From the NCBI RefSeq assembly GCF_918698245.1, contig NZ_CAKKMS010000006.1, forward strand, positions 1 through 64,000: DNA of 64,000 nucleotides, given 5' to 3'. Shown here in pieces: positions 24,829 to 34,543 of this stretch (the stretch's first letter is position 1; every line of letters starts with the position of its first letter). Below the pieces are notes generated by a model. The model did not search any database. It saw only the letters and a list, made by a program, of their open reading frames with translations, and was not told the origin of the DNA. The DNA comes from Pedobacter sp. Bi126 (GTDB lineage Bacteria; Bacteroidota; Bacteroidia; Sphingobacteriales; Sphingobacteriaceae). A program made the translations under genes and the position numbers.

Positions 24829-27800
24829 TCAATTCTCTTTATGATTAGGATCTGCTTGTCTCTCTTTATTTTGCCCTGGTAAAAGCTGCTTTCTTACTTT
24901 ATTTTCATTTGAAACTGCATTACCGGTATCTGTTTTGGTAATTATTGGAATAGCGTGCCCTACCAATTCGTGTGCTAAAATGTCTGCAGGATTATCTCTT
25001 AAAATTTGTCCATTAGTATCTTTTATCATTTGATTAGGATTATCCGAAATTGTAACTTCGGCAACTTTTGTGGTACTTACAACCTTCCCTGATGCATCCT
25101 TTTTGGTCATTACACCCGATTGAGTAACTCCGCCTCCTGCTACCAAATCAACACTCTTAGCCTGACCATTTCTATCTGTAAAAGTTGAAGCTATTTTTAT
25201 ACTTATTAGATCTGGGTCTTTAATAGCTGCTACCAATTTGTCTCTATAATAATCCGATTTGCCTACGGACGACTTAGACTCCATGGCATATAACTTTCCT
25301 TGAGAATTAACACCAAACTTACCTGAGGACAAAGAATTAATATAGCCCAATACCTTTGCTCTATCAGCTTTTGCTATAATAATATCTTTGCCATCTGGAT
25401 CAATATACTTCAATGGGTTGTTCGCCACATACGCGTAAGGCGATAGCATAAAATATTTTTCTGAATGCGGATCCATGGTTGTAAATCGTCCAATTACCGG
25501 ATCATAGAACCTTGCGCCGTAATCATACTGCTCCCCTAACTCATCCTGAACCTCTTTTCCATTGTAAAGATATTTATTATTACCGAAAACAGCATTATTG
25601 CGCTTGCCAAAAGGATAATAATTATCCACCTGCAACTGTCTGATCTGGTTGTTGTAGATATCAAAAGTATAACGCACATTTCCCAAATGGTCACTGAGGT
25701 TGTAGTGGTAGCTATAACTGTTGTCGCCATTGCGCTGTGCTACCCCTTCTTCGGTATGGATAATATCGATATTGCTGCCCTCATATTCAATCCCATCTAT
25801 ATATTCCCGGGTTGTGGTCAGGCTATTTTCTATAGCCACCTTCCTAAGTTTATCGCCTGAAGCATCATACACATATTGAATTACCTTTCCATTGCCGCTC
25901 GCCCCAGAGGGTAGGTTCAATAGGTTATAGGTTAGATTCATTCCATTCCGGCCGTCGGTTGTAGCATTTCCATTTGCATCATAACTATAAGTGCCTGCAA
26001 CATTATCCACCCTGTCCAACCTGTTCCCATTGTAATAATATTGGTTCATTGCACCACCGTTGCGGCTTAACTGGTTAATGTTGCCCATGTTATCATAGTT
26101 CAACACCTCGCTCATGTAAATGCCCGTACTGGTACCATTGGTCAACCTGTTCAGTGCATCGTAATTATAGCTGAAGACATTGGGCGAAGTAGCAGGAGAA
26201 GCATTCTGGGACCAGAACTGTTTACTGATATTACCATTGTACTGGTTCTCCCCATTTTCCTGGTAACCCAGCTGAATACTGAATTCGTTACTAATGCTGC
26301 TTTTCAGCCAGCCACGCTCATTGTAGGCCATTGCCGTAACCTGCATTCCGTTGTGCAACTTTTTCTGTGTCAGCTGACCGATTTCGTTATATACATACTC
26401 ACTTAAAAGCTCATTCACTCCCGTAACACTGCCGTTATTGATCTGTTTATAGGTTTGAACTTTCCTGCCTATATGATCATAACTATAACCGGAAAGCACG
26501 GTTGTTACCGCTCCGTTGGCTTCGTGTGTCCTAACACTTGAGGTCAGTTCGCTGGCAAAGTTATAGTTGTTCACCGTACGGTCTTTTCCACCCAAACGAT
26601 TATCAGAAATCGTTTCCTTCACCCGTCCATCCTCATCGTAGTAGGTTACCGTAAGCAGCTTGATAGCAGTACCCAGTATCCTCACAAAACTTCCTGTAGT
26701 CAACCCGCGGGTACGGGTACTTACCCCTACACTTGCAGCGTAAGCACTGGTATAACCTGGAAAGTTGTAATCATCGTAATAGTTCATGTTTAGAAATTCG
26801 ACATTGGCATACTCTTCACCAACCTCGGGATGGGTATTGTGGCTGTAACCCTCCGCAGTAGCCGATGTACGGTCTTCCCACTGGATGCTTACGCCATCGT
26901 TGTAAGTCTGCATCCCTGGGCGGTTAATACCTTGTCCATTTTCAACACCCGTAAGGATCACCCTGCCCAGCGCATCGTATTTTATCCAGCTCCATTGGCT
27001 CAGTGCGCGCTGGTTTGCATCCTGGGTGTGGGTAACCTGATCTAACTTATTGTACACCAAATACTCCCAGCCCTTGCCTGGCACCTTTTTCTCTACCAGG
27101 CGTCTCCGTCCATCGTAACGGTAACCGTAAATAAATTGATCGAAAACGATTTGCGTTTCATCAAAGCTGTTTAGCGCGGCCTGTCCATTCTCGTTTACCG
27201 CCGGCGGTAGTACATAACGCAGGTTGCCCAGATCATCGTACACATAATAGGTATTGAGGCTTTTGCCATCTGCTTCCCAGACCCGTTTTAGCACCACGCG
27301 TCCTTCAAAATCCTTGAACTCATCTGTAGTACCCGCTTTCAGGTCGCCTGGTACCCAGTTTTCGTCCTTACTGGTGGTTTTGTATAGTTTACTTTGCGGG
27401 TACACCGTTGCTGCTGCGCCATTATCGGTACCATTGATTATCCACAGCTTCACCTCGTTTTCAAGGTTCGTGCCGTACGCTGCCTTTACGGTATGCCCAC
27501 CGCTGATCTGCCAGTCTTCACCTGGAGCGCCCTGCTGTAGTACACGGTTTAATGGTGAGGCCTCGAACACCGTTTCTGCAAATGGATAGGCCGTGGCCTT
27601 TATCCCGCCTGTAGGGGAATTGTAAAAACCCGCCTGATCGGTAAGTGCACCTGAACGGTAATTCCCTGTCGTTCCGGTCAGTGCTGCGTATGGCTGGTAC
27701 TTTATCGCTTCGCGACCAAAGGCATCGTAGGCAACAGGCTGTACAATATCCTTAAAGCCCGGGCTGCCCTGTACCTGAATGGTCTGCAAAGGTCTGCCCA

Positions 27801-28134
27801 GGCCATCGAAATACTGGATCGTTTCGTTTACCTCACAAATGCTGCGACCTGAAAGATTGTTCGGATCCATGCCCGGCTGTTTGAATATCCTCGTACTGAT
27901 GTAGTTCTGGCCATTGCTGGCCGCCGATACAAAAGGCACGCAGTTTATATAGCTCAGCCCTGTGGTAAAAATACGCACAGAGCCGGTAGTATGGAAACCA
28001 TCGGTCAGCGTTACACTTAAGGGCGCACTGATCTCACTTTCACCATTATAAACCGATACAACCTTTTGGGCGGAAGAGCGGCTGCAGAGCAACAAGAATG
28101 CTGCGGCACAAAAATATTTTAGATGTTGTTTCAT
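24829..28134 (-). CDS. Rhs repeat-associated core protein with variable C-terminal (toxin-like) domain
   Basis: The 1101-residue product has a signal peptide (ending RSSAQ), many YD-type repeats (for example EYVYNEIGQLTQKKL, VFSYNYDALNRL) and the Rhs core end: DHLGNVRYTFD, YNGKEVQDELGEQYDYGARF, then DPVIGRFTTMDP and YIDPDGKD at about residue 920. The last 180 or so residues after that motif are the variable cassette, as known for Rhs toxins. It contains LAHELVGHAIP near residue 1053, with H1055, E1056 and H1060. This resembles a zinc metalloprotease helix but has HExxxH spacing instead of HExxH. The gene is 7 bases after the SpvB-like partner and 1 base before the putative immunity gene. Confidence 0.85.
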   Translation of the reverse strand: MKQHLKYFCAAAFLLLCSRSSAQKVVSVYNGESEISAPLSVTLTDGFHTTGSVRIFTTGLSYINCVPFVSAASNGQNYISTRIFKQPGMDPNNLSGRSICEVNETIQYFDGLGRPLQTIQVQGSPGFKDIVQPVAYDAFGREAIKYQPYAALTGTTGNYRSGALTDQAGFYNSPTGGIKATAYPFAETVFEASPLNRVLQQGAPGEDWQISGGHTVKAAYGTNLENEVKLWIINGTDNGAAATVYPQSKLYKTTSKDENWVPGDLKAGTTDEFKDFEGRVVLKRVWEADGKSLNTYYVYDDLGNLRYVLPPAVNENGQAALNSFDETQIVFDQFIYGYRYDGRRRLVEKKVPGKGWEYLVYNKLDQVTHTQDANQRALSQWSWIKYDALGRVILTGVENGQGINRPGMQTYNDGVSIQWEDRTSATAEGYSHNTHPEVGEEYANVEFLNMNYYDDYNFPGYTSAYAASVGVSTRTRGLTTGSFVRILGTAIKLLTVTYYDEDGRVKETISDNRLGGKDRTVNNYNFASELTSSVRTHEANGAVTTVLSGYSYDHIGRKVQTYKQINNGSVTGVNELLSEYVYNEIGQLTQKKLHNGMQVTAMAYNERGWLKSSISNEFSIQLGYQENGENQYNGNISKQFWSQNASPATSPNVFSYNYDALNRLTNGTSTGIYMSEVLNYDNMGNINQLSRNGGAMNQYYYNGNRLDRVDNVAGTYSYDANGNATTDGRNGMNLTYNLLNLPSGASGNGKVIQYVYDASGDKLRKVAIENSLTTTREYIDGIEYEGSNIDIIHTEEGVAQRNGDNSYSYHYNLSDHLGNVRYTFDIYNNQIRQLQVDNYYPFGKRNNAVFGNNKYLYNGKEVQDELGEQYDYGARFYDPVIGRFTTMDPHSEKYFMLSPYAYVANNPLKYIDPDGKDIIIAKADRAKVLGYINSLSSGKFGVNSQGKLYAMESKSSVGKSDYYRDKLVAAIKDPDLISIKIASTFTDRNGQAKSVDLVAGGGVTQSGVMTKKDASGKVVSTTKVAEVTISDNPNQMIKDTNGQILRDNPADILAHELVGHAIPIITKTDTGNAVSNENKVRKQLLPGQNKERQADPNHKEN

Positions 28135-28310
28135 GAGGGCGTTAGTTTTTATAGTGGTAATCTGTTTGTTTTAAAATATTACCGTTCTGGTCTTTAATTG
28201 TTTTTAAACGCTGAAAGGCATCATATTCGTAATAGGTAGTCATGCCTTTGGCATCGGTCGAACTAGTCATTCCTATCAGTGGATCGAAAGTATAAGTAGT
28301 TATTTCCGCA
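27992..28310. repeat. Direct repeat, right copy (pairs with 1-320)
   Basis: The start of the Rhs gene, the 7-base gap and the end of the SpvB-like gene match the left window edge in the same orientation. Such a pair could recombine and remove or duplicate the 28 kb between them. Confidence 0.8.
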
Positions 28311-31300
28311 TCAGATGGATAAATTCTGATGTCATCATAGGCCGTACCCCCACTTAATAATTTACCATTAGTGGTATAATCCTCTTCCTTGAATTTCCAT
28401 AAACCTGAAGTTAAATAGAAATAGCTAATCCTATACGCTCTTGAATTGGGTCGGGTCCAATTTACAGTATAAGCACCATCATAAAATTTCAGCCCTGAAT
28501 GTGAAGTCCCTGATACTCCCTCGGCCTCTTCAAAATTCTGGCAATAAAACTCATTTTGTGCTGCATTTTTAATTTCTGCGATTGGATATTGATCATTGTA
28601 TCCCCATTTGTAACTATAAACAATACCTGATATTCTTTTTTGCTGTACCAGGTTACCTTTTGAACTATATAAATCCATTGAAGCTATCGGAAAATAACGG
28701 CTGTCTTTTGATACTGCTCCAGATGTTACCGAAGAAAGACTGAAATCGGTTAGCGCTTTCGAATTTTCGACCCTGTACATGGTATCAGGTAACACCTGAT
28801 TTGGCTTATATGAAATAAACTGACTTGATAACATCGCAGCGTTAGCACCATTTACATCTTGCTGGAAGCTTGTTTTTTCAATTTCAGCTGAAAGCACATT
28901 TTTGGCCTGGAGGTTCTTTATGCCTAAACTGATATTATCTGCGGCTGTAATATTTTCATATTCGGGGGCATACCTAGTCTTAGTTACTGTTAACCCACCA
29001 TTGCTCTTATTTTTCTTGATTTCAATCGGAAATAGATGTAAAAGCGGCGAAGCATAATTATAGACAGTTTCTTCGAGGGTTGGGCTTCCACCATCAAAGA
29101 GCTCCTCCGTTGTTTTATTCAATTGCGTTAATCCTGATTTAAAATCATATATTCTATAGCTATACAAATTGGGAATAAGCTCTTGAGATCCTGGAAATCC
29201 TCGTCTTAAATATTTTGCCATTGCCCCCTGAACTGTTTTCATAAAAACAGGACTATTATAAACATTGGTAGTTTTTTTTACCAAACTAAATGTGTTGGCA
29301 ACATATTTATAATCTTCTTGCTCTAGTAATAGTCCTCTTTGCCAATCCCGGCTATCAGCGGGTGGATAGGGGAAATTATTTACAGGCCCAGCACTTCCTC
29401 CATAATAATCCGGATAATTTTCTGGTGATGTGTATCTAAATACACTTTTACCATTAACAGCAGCATTTTCAGGGTCTATACTTTTAACCGTTACCTCAGC
29501 ATAACCAACATTACTACCTTGGGTTGTGCTTAAGGGATAATTTGTATCACTATTGATTACTTTGTAAATCAGCTCTTGTGGAAAAGAAGTAAGCTCTCCT
29601 TGAATAAGATATACCTCACCATAACTATACACGTGTTTAACATCTGAAAGTAATGAGCCTGAACTAGCATCATCAGCAAATTTATATTCGTAATTTTTTT
29701 GTAGGTTTTTACCAGAAACGGGATCAAAATCCTTCATGGATTTTATTCTTAACCCACCTACATTTCTTACCGCCGGCCCGGGTTGAGCTGGAAAAATATT
29801 TGACCAGCCATATACCTTTGCATAGGGTAGTTCGTGAAAGGCATTAAAATAGCTGTTGTTATCAATAAAGCTAGCAACTGGTTTAAACACCAATCTATAA
29901 TTTCCGGGCGCCAGGGGAAAAGTATAATTATATTCGACTGTGCCATTGGTCTGATTAATTGTTTTTTGGGCATTAGCGTCAATGTCAAACATAGAAACCA
30001 CTACAGTTCCCGATGTGTTAAGAATTTCAAAACTCATTGATCCGGATCGAATAGGCTGAAAGGGATAGCCTTTGATCTGCATATTTATACTAGTGGTTGC
30101 AGCGGTTGTTATAACACTAAAATCCTTATAATATTTTTTTAGCCCACCTTCAACGTAGGAATTATAACCCAATGAGCTATATTGTAAATAATTTATGTTG
30201 AGATCGTGGGACTGCGGTTCTGAAGTAGGCGGTAATAAGGCTGTCGATTTAACCTGATGCAATTCATAATCGAATTGGGTATTTCCGCCTGTAGGGTAAG
30301 TTATTCTTTTTAGCGTGCCACTTTTACAATAGGCTAAATTTGGATCTTTCCCCAAAAGCACATAACTTTCATTAGCCAGGTAATTTCCCGCCAATTGGTA
30401 TGGAAGATAATTATTAGCTTGGAAAGTATATCCATTATAGTATCCCCAGTGATCTCTCGATTTAGAGTCTCTTGGAGGTAATCCTGTTTCATATTCCATA
30501 ACATAAGACTTTCCCATTAAATTGGAACTACTTAGTTCCCTAACATTTTCTAATACTAATCGTCTATATTTAGTTTGGTATTGATCATACTTTAAAAAAT
30601 TATCTTCAACGCCCGTTCCGGTTCCATCAACATCTACCATTGAAGTCCCAATCATATATTTGTAGTCAAATCTGTATTCTTTTTTAACATGCCCATCCAG
30701 TTCTTTTATATTAATTGAGGTAAGCATCTTATCACCAATTAAATCCCGTCTATCTTTATCGTAGTTGAATTCAATATTACCGTTTGAAAACGATATCATT
30801 TTTAATCTTTTACTTTCGCTTGTCGTTCTATTTACATTTGAAACCAGTGGCTCTTTAACAAATTCAATTCCAGCTAGTATATCCGTATTTAATAATACAT
30901 ACCGCTGATCGGAGCTCGGCATGTCATAACTCAAAGGATAATTCTCATATGTAAAATTGATTTCATTTCCTACCACAGGAATTATTTTTGACATGTACCA
31001 ACTATTTATTGAAGCTGGAAGAGTGCCTACGCCATGCGGATCAGGTTCAGAATTTGGATTACTCTGTTCATATCCCATATTCTTTGTTATCTCGTAATCG
31101 TTAAACTCATAAATAGTTCCGTCTTCAGTTGTAACTCTCCAGCCTCTCAAATCAGAACTCCCGTTTGCTCTTATTGGTACAATGCCAATTTTTTGGTAAG
31201 GAATGATGGTGACTTCATCATTGACCCCTAAAAAAAACTTACCTGATTTTCCAGAAAAATTAAAATAAAATACATCAGGCTGATAGTCTTTTTGACCTGA

Positions 31301-31711
31301 AGCTATTTCTTCGAGCTCCTGTGTAGTTGGGTTAGTAGGTATAGAGAAATTGAAATTTCTTAATTCGTCAGGGGTACCATACATACTGCGGTTAATGACT
31401 CCTCCAGCATTTAAATTCCAGCCCAACCCTACAAATGATGCATATTCGGTAACCTTAATACCGCCCGCATTATAATTAAGTTCAATCGGAAGCGTCACAC
31501 CTGTTTCTTTAATCTCATAAAGCGGTATGTTAATTTTAGGTACTCCAGTATATAATCCAATATCTGCGTTCCCATACTGCCCAAGTGAAGAAGCATTTGG
31601 AGAGGCGGTGACCACTTTTTTTAAATCGTTATTCCCAGATGTGGTTTGTGCATCGCAAAAGGAGGCATAGAAACTCATCAAGAATAGTAATAAAATATTA
31701 ATTTGTTTCAT
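28142..31711 (-). CDS. SpvB-like / YD-repeat surface protein, partner of Rhs
   Basis: The 1189-residue product has a signal peptide (ending FCDAQ) and the conserved N-terminal block of this family (TGVPKINIPLYEIKETG, LPIELNYNAGGIKVTEYAS, VGLGWNLNAGGVINRSMYG). A long beta-rich middle and a YD-type C-terminus (TYYEYDAFQRLKTIKDQNG, ending KQTDYHYKN) follow. It is the full-length paralog of 154-3807 and has the same gap of 7 bases to its Rhs partner. The N-terminal block resembles SpvB/TcaC-type proteins, which form hollow shells with Rhs-type partners; encapsulation here is an inference from the family. Confidence 0.82.
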   Translation of the reverse strand: MKQINILLLFLMSFYASFCDAQTTSGNNDLKKVVTASPNASSLGQYGNADIGLYTGVPKINIPLYEIKETGVTLPIELNYNAGGIKVTEYASFVGLGWNLNAGGVINRSMYGTPDELRNFNFSIPTNPTTQELEEIASGQKDYQPDVFYFNFSGKSGKFFLGVNDEVTIIPYQKIGIVPIRANGSSDLRGWRVTTEDGTIYEFNDYEITKNMGYEQSNPNSEPDPHGVGTLPASINSWYMSKIIPVVGNEINFTYENYPLSYDMPSSDQRYVLLNTDILAGIEFVKEPLVSNVNRTTSESKRLKMISFSNGNIEFNYDKDRRDLIGDKMLTSINIKELDGHVKKEYRFDYKYMIGTSMVDVDGTGTGVEDNFLKYDQYQTKYRRLVLENVRELSSSNLMGKSYVMEYETGLPPRDSKSRDHWGYYNGYTFQANNYLPYQLAGNYLANESYVLLGKDPNLAYCKSGTLKRITYPTGGNTQFDYELHQVKSTALLPPTSEPQSHDLNINYLQYSSLGYNSYVEGGLKKYYKDFSVITTAATTSINMQIKGYPFQPIRSGSMSFEILNTSGTVVVSMFDIDANAQKTINQTNGTVEYNYTFPLAPGNYRLVFKPVASFIDNNSYFNAFHELPYAKVYGWSNIFPAQPGPAVRNVGGLRIKSMKDFDPVSGKNLQKNYEYKFADDASSGSLLSDVKHVYSYGEVYLIQGELTSFPQELIYKVINSDTNYPLSTTQGSNVGYAEVTVKSIDPENAAVNGKSVFRYTSPENYPDYYGGSAGPVNNFPYPPADSRDWQRGLLLEQEDYKYVANTFSLVKKTTNVYNSPVFMKTVQGAMAKYLRRGFPGSQELIPNLYSYRIYDFKSGLTQLNKTTEELFDGGSPTLEETVYNYASPLLHLFPIEIKKNKSNGGLTVTKTRYAPEYENITAADNISLGIKNLQAKNVLSAEIEKTSFQQDVNGANAAMLSSQFISYKPNQVLPDTMYRVENSKALTDFSLSSVTSGAVSKDSRYFPIASMDLYSSKGNLVQQKRISGIVYSYKWGYNDQYPIAEIKNAAQNEFYCQNFEEAEGVSGTSHSGLKFYDGAYTVNWTRPNSRAYRISYFYLTSGLWKFKEEDYTTNGKLLSGGTAYDDIRIYPSDAEITTYTFDPLIGMTSSTDAKGMTTYYEYDAFQRLKTIKDQNGNILKQTDYHYKN

Positions 31712-31856
31712 GGTTAATTCAAATTGTTTCTAAATAAATGATTGCTATAGTTTTTTTGTTTATTGTGATCGGTCTTAATTTAATCAATTTGGAAAAGCTC
31801 GCTACTTTGATGGATTTGATTGGATGTTCTTCTTTAACCGATAAAGACATTTTTTT

Positions 31857-32837
31857 TTATTTCTTTTGTTTTATCAGAAGTTCCTTTAACTCAAGGTACC
31901 CTTTTCTTAATTCCTCTATCTGCACTTGCTGCTTTCTAGTCATTGAGGCTTCATTTTGCAGCTGTTTATCCTTTTCGATTAGATGCAAGGTAAGTTCTTC
32001 GACTTTTTGCAATAGTTTAATGTTCAGCTCACCGAGGTTTACACCATTTTCTACCATCTGCCTGGCAGTCGGGATCTCCGGCAGGTGTTTGTTGGTTTTT
32101 ACAAATTTTTCGAGTTCTGCCAACGCTGGGAGTTTATAAGCAGGCTCAAACACAAAATCAGCACCTGCAGTGGTAGAGACCTTAATTTCACGGGCACCGA
32201 TGTTTCCCGCTACGGTAAGCTTTTCTTGCGGGTTAGTGGTGCCAATGCCTACATTACCTAGGGCAGACCCATCAGTTTTAGTGGCCAGTACGGTATTTCC
32301 GTTTAGTGATTTAATCACATCCAGATCCCCACCATCGGCATTGTTACCCACGCCAAAACCATGCTGATATACACCCCGAAGTGCCCAGTTTTGTGCCCCT
32401 GTAATTCCTGAAAAACCTAATGAGACAATACCAGCCACATTTTTATTGGGGAAATTAGCTTGATCCAGAATAGCCCTAATGTTTCCATTTACCACAAGCC
32501 TATCATTTGCGGCGGCTGTGCCAATACCCACATTGCCCATCAAAAAGCTGGCTCCGCCGAAATCTGCCGCAAGAGAAACATTAGGCGTTTGTGGAGTAGC
32601 CCATGCCGAAAAATTAAGGGAGGTACCGCTACCACTGATGCGGGTAGCACTATAGCTAGACCACCACATCATACTACCATCATGCCTCGTGCCCCCATCA
32701 CCGTCGCTTCCGATTACTACATCAGCTGCATAAGGATTAGCTGCATCAATAAGATTGTTTCCTGTAGTTAGTACTTTAGTTTGCGCAGAAGCAACACTGG
32801 CTGAACACAGCAAGATTGAGAACATTAAAATTTTCAT
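31857..32837 (-). CDS. Secreted fiber-like protein 16, mosaic of three array members, type B
   Basis: The 326-residue product sits outside the main array, 145 bases upstream of the SpvB-like gene. It has a signal peptide (ending VASAQ). Its head (KVLTTGNNLIDAANPYAAD, MMWWSSYSATRI) is a close copy of that of fiber protein 10, and its middle (AILDQANFPNKNVAGIVSLG, NWALRGVYQHGFGVGNNADG) copies that of fiber protein 15. Its C-terminal domain is type B (GADFVFEPAYKLPALAELE; NKHLPEIPTARQMVENGVNL) and nearly the same as in fiber protein 7. Beads are NVGIGTAAANDRLVVNG and NVGIGTTNPQEKLTVAG. The gene is therefore a product of module exchange. Confidence 0.75.
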   Translation of the reverse strand: MKILMFSILLCSASVASAQTKVLTTGNNLIDAANPYAADVVIGSDGDGGTRHDGSMMWWSSYSATRISGSGTSLNFSAWATPQTPNVSLAADFGGASFLMGNVGIGTAAANDRLVVNGNIRAILDQANFPNKNVAGIVSLGFSGITGAQNWALRGVYQHGFGVGNNADGGDLDVIKSLNGNTVLATKTDGSALGNVGIGTTNPQEKLTVAGNIGAREIKVSTTAGADFVFEPAYKLPALAELEKFVKTNKHLPEIPTARQMVENGVNLGELNIKLLQKVEELTLHLIEKDKQLQNEASMTRKQQVQIEELRKGYLELKELLIKQKK

Positions 32838-33801
32838 GTGATTTGATTGGTTTTGGGTTAAAATTTAAAAGGGTATTGGTTTTCAGACCTCTAACAGCTA
32901 CAGCTAAATTATTTCGTCTTTTTATTCAGGGTTTTGACGTACACATCCTGAGTTTTAACTTTCTTACTTAAGCTAATCAGGCATGGGTTATCCAGCTTTG
33001 TGAAAATGCCGATAATAATTGAAAGTATGAGTAACCTGACGAGGGAGCATTGAATAATTCATGTTAGTTTAGATTTGGATGGAACAAGGGCATGTGGTCA
33101 ATCAGTAAAATGGCACAAAAGCAAATTAATCCGCATTTATTGGACAAACCGAGCCATCTGTACTTTTATTGGCCGAACTGGTTGAGCAATTAATTAAAAA
33201 GATTCAGAAATATTACCCTGTTTAGAAGTTGCTGAGAGGAAATAAAACTGGAATGGGCAGAGAAAGTTCTGAGAGACATATCTATTCTTGTTTAATATTT
33301 TTAGATGGCACGAAATACCATTTTTGAAAAAACAAAAGCAAAAAAATTACACGAACATATCAGTTTTTGTGACCAAAATTATTATGCTTTATATTGAATG
33401 TTATCTAGAAAAAATGTCAGCATATATAACTTACCTAAAACAATGCCTTCACCGCACTATCTATAGTTTGCCTACTTATAAATGGAGATAAAATTTGTTG
33501 TCATATAAAAAAATTGATATGAACAGAATATGGTCAATTAATTAGTCCTTCCTTTAAAAGTCACTAAATGCAAAGTAATATAGAATTTTGCTGTGTCGTA
33601 AGTGCCATAGTAAGCAGAATCAGCTGTAAAAAGAGTTTATATTAGACACCCAGTAATTGGCTTCCCTTTACGTCAAGCTTGTAATATCGATCACACCCGC
33701 ATCTTCACTTTATATCTTTAAATTTCCTTCTCCTCATAAATAGTATACTATCTTAACTAATTAAAAACATCCCTCAACCACTCAGCGGCTAAGAGGATAC
33801 A

Positions 33802-33849
33802 ATGAAAAAATTTCAGTTCCGTAAACTGAAAAAAATTCAGAAAAAATGA
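33802..33849 (+). CDS. Possible 15-residue basic leader peptide
   Basis: ATG at 33802 follows AGAGGA by four bases, a good ribosome site for this genome, and reads MKKFQFRKLKKIQKK before TGA. It lies 146 bases upstream of the hsp20 start. The same DNA forms the inverted repeats of the entry 33811-33863, so the frame may be accidental. Confidence 0.25.
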   Translation: MKKFQFRKLKKIQKK

Positions 33850-33863
33850 AAATTTTTCAGTTT
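33811..33863. promoter_or_regulatory. Three CAGTTT/AAACTG sites upstream of hsp20
   Basis: TTTCAGTT-CCGTA-AACTGAAA (33811-33831) is a perfect 8-base inverted repeat. The right arm also pairs with TTTTTCAGTTT at 33853-33863 (11-base match to 33823-33833). The site is 130-180 bases ahead of the heat-shock gene and could be an operator or an RNA switch. Confidence 0.4.
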
Positions 33864-33994
33864 GAGCGTCATAATCACTTTATTTTCACCGTTGGCATAG
33901 CGGTTGATTAATCAAAATTGGACCATCAGCGTCCAGAGAAAATTAATTGATTTATAGTCCATTTATTATTAAAAATTTTAAAGGAGAAAACACT

Positions 33995-34435
33995 ATGACA
34001 TTGGTTAAATTCAATCCAGAAAAAAAGAACAGTTCATTATTGCCAGGCTTTAATGACATCTTTGAATCAGTACTTGGCGACACTTTTTTTACCGACCGTC
34101 GTTTAAGCAACGTTCCGGCTGTAAACATCTCGGAGTCAGCCGATCACTATCACATTGAGCTTGCTGCACCCGGACTTAAAAAAGATGATTTCCGCGTTTC
34201 GGTAGAAAGGGATATGCTCACGATCTCAACTGAAACAAAAAACGAAAACCTCAGCGAAGGAAGAACTTATAACAGAAAAGAGTATAGTTATTCAGCCTTC
34301 ACAAGATCTTTCACACTTCCGGAAAGTGCTGACATTGAAAAGATCAGTGCAAGCTATAACGATGGAATTCTGAAACTTGAACTTCCTAAAAAAGAGGAAG
34401 CCAAAGTGGTCGCTAAACAGATCGAAATCCAATAA
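33995..34435 (+). CDS. Small heat-shock protein, Hsp20/alpha-crystallin family
   Basis: I start at 33995 because AAGGAG lies 8 bases upstream (33981-33986) and MTLVKFNPEKKNS is a typical start for Bacteroidota Hsp20; the frame is open upstream to 33947 but without such a site. The 146-residue product has a short N-arm (PGFNDIFESVLGDTFF), an alpha-crystallin domain (about 35-135; VNISESADHYHIELAAPGLK, DFRVSVERDMLTIS) and the closing motif YNDGILKLELPKKEE. It is an ATP-independent holdase that binds unfolding proteins in the cytoplasm. A terminator follows directly, so it is monocistronic. The upstream gap has operator-like repeats. Confidence 0.92.
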   Translation: MTLVKFNPEKKNSSLLPGFNDIFESVLGDTFFTDRRLSNVPAVNISESADHYHIELAAPGLKKDDFRVSVERDMLTISTETKNENLSEGRTYNRKEYSYSAFTRSFTLPESADIEKISASYNDGILKLELPKKEEAKVVAKQIEIQ

Positions 34436-34437
34436 AG

Positions 34438-34466
34438 AAATGCCGCATATAGCGGCATTTTTTTTA
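34438..34466 (+). terminator. Rho-independent terminator after hsp20
   Basis: The stem AAATGCCGC / GCGGCATTT with loop ATATA is followed by a T-run, starting 3 bases after the hsp20 stop. Confidence 0.85.
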
Positions 34467-34543
34467 CCATAACATCGAATCAATAAGTTTTTAAGAAAGA
34501 ATACAATGCGCGAGAATGGAAGGTAAATCCACAGGCTTTCGCA

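Larger units (their letters stand above)
32838..33994. other. 1.16-kb gap between fiber gene 16 and hsp20
   Basis: The divergent gap separates the accessory region from the stress region. I see no full gene. A short frame ending in LLLAELVEQLIKKIQKYYPV before a stop near 33225 may be the tail of a lost gene. The last 200 bases hold a cluster of CAGTTT/AAACTG sites and a possible 15-codon peptide (separate entries). Confidence 0.5.

Noticed and set aside
33170..33230. Fragment of a lost transposase or other gene
   Set aside because: About 20 protein-like codons (LLLAELVEQLIKKIQ) are too little to name a family; noted only as a possible remnant.
33893..33908. Sigma-54-type promoter ahead of hsp20 (TGGCATAGCGGTTGAT)
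   Set aside because: The GG element is present but the -12 element reads GA instead of GC, and no activator gene is nearby, so the match is too weak.
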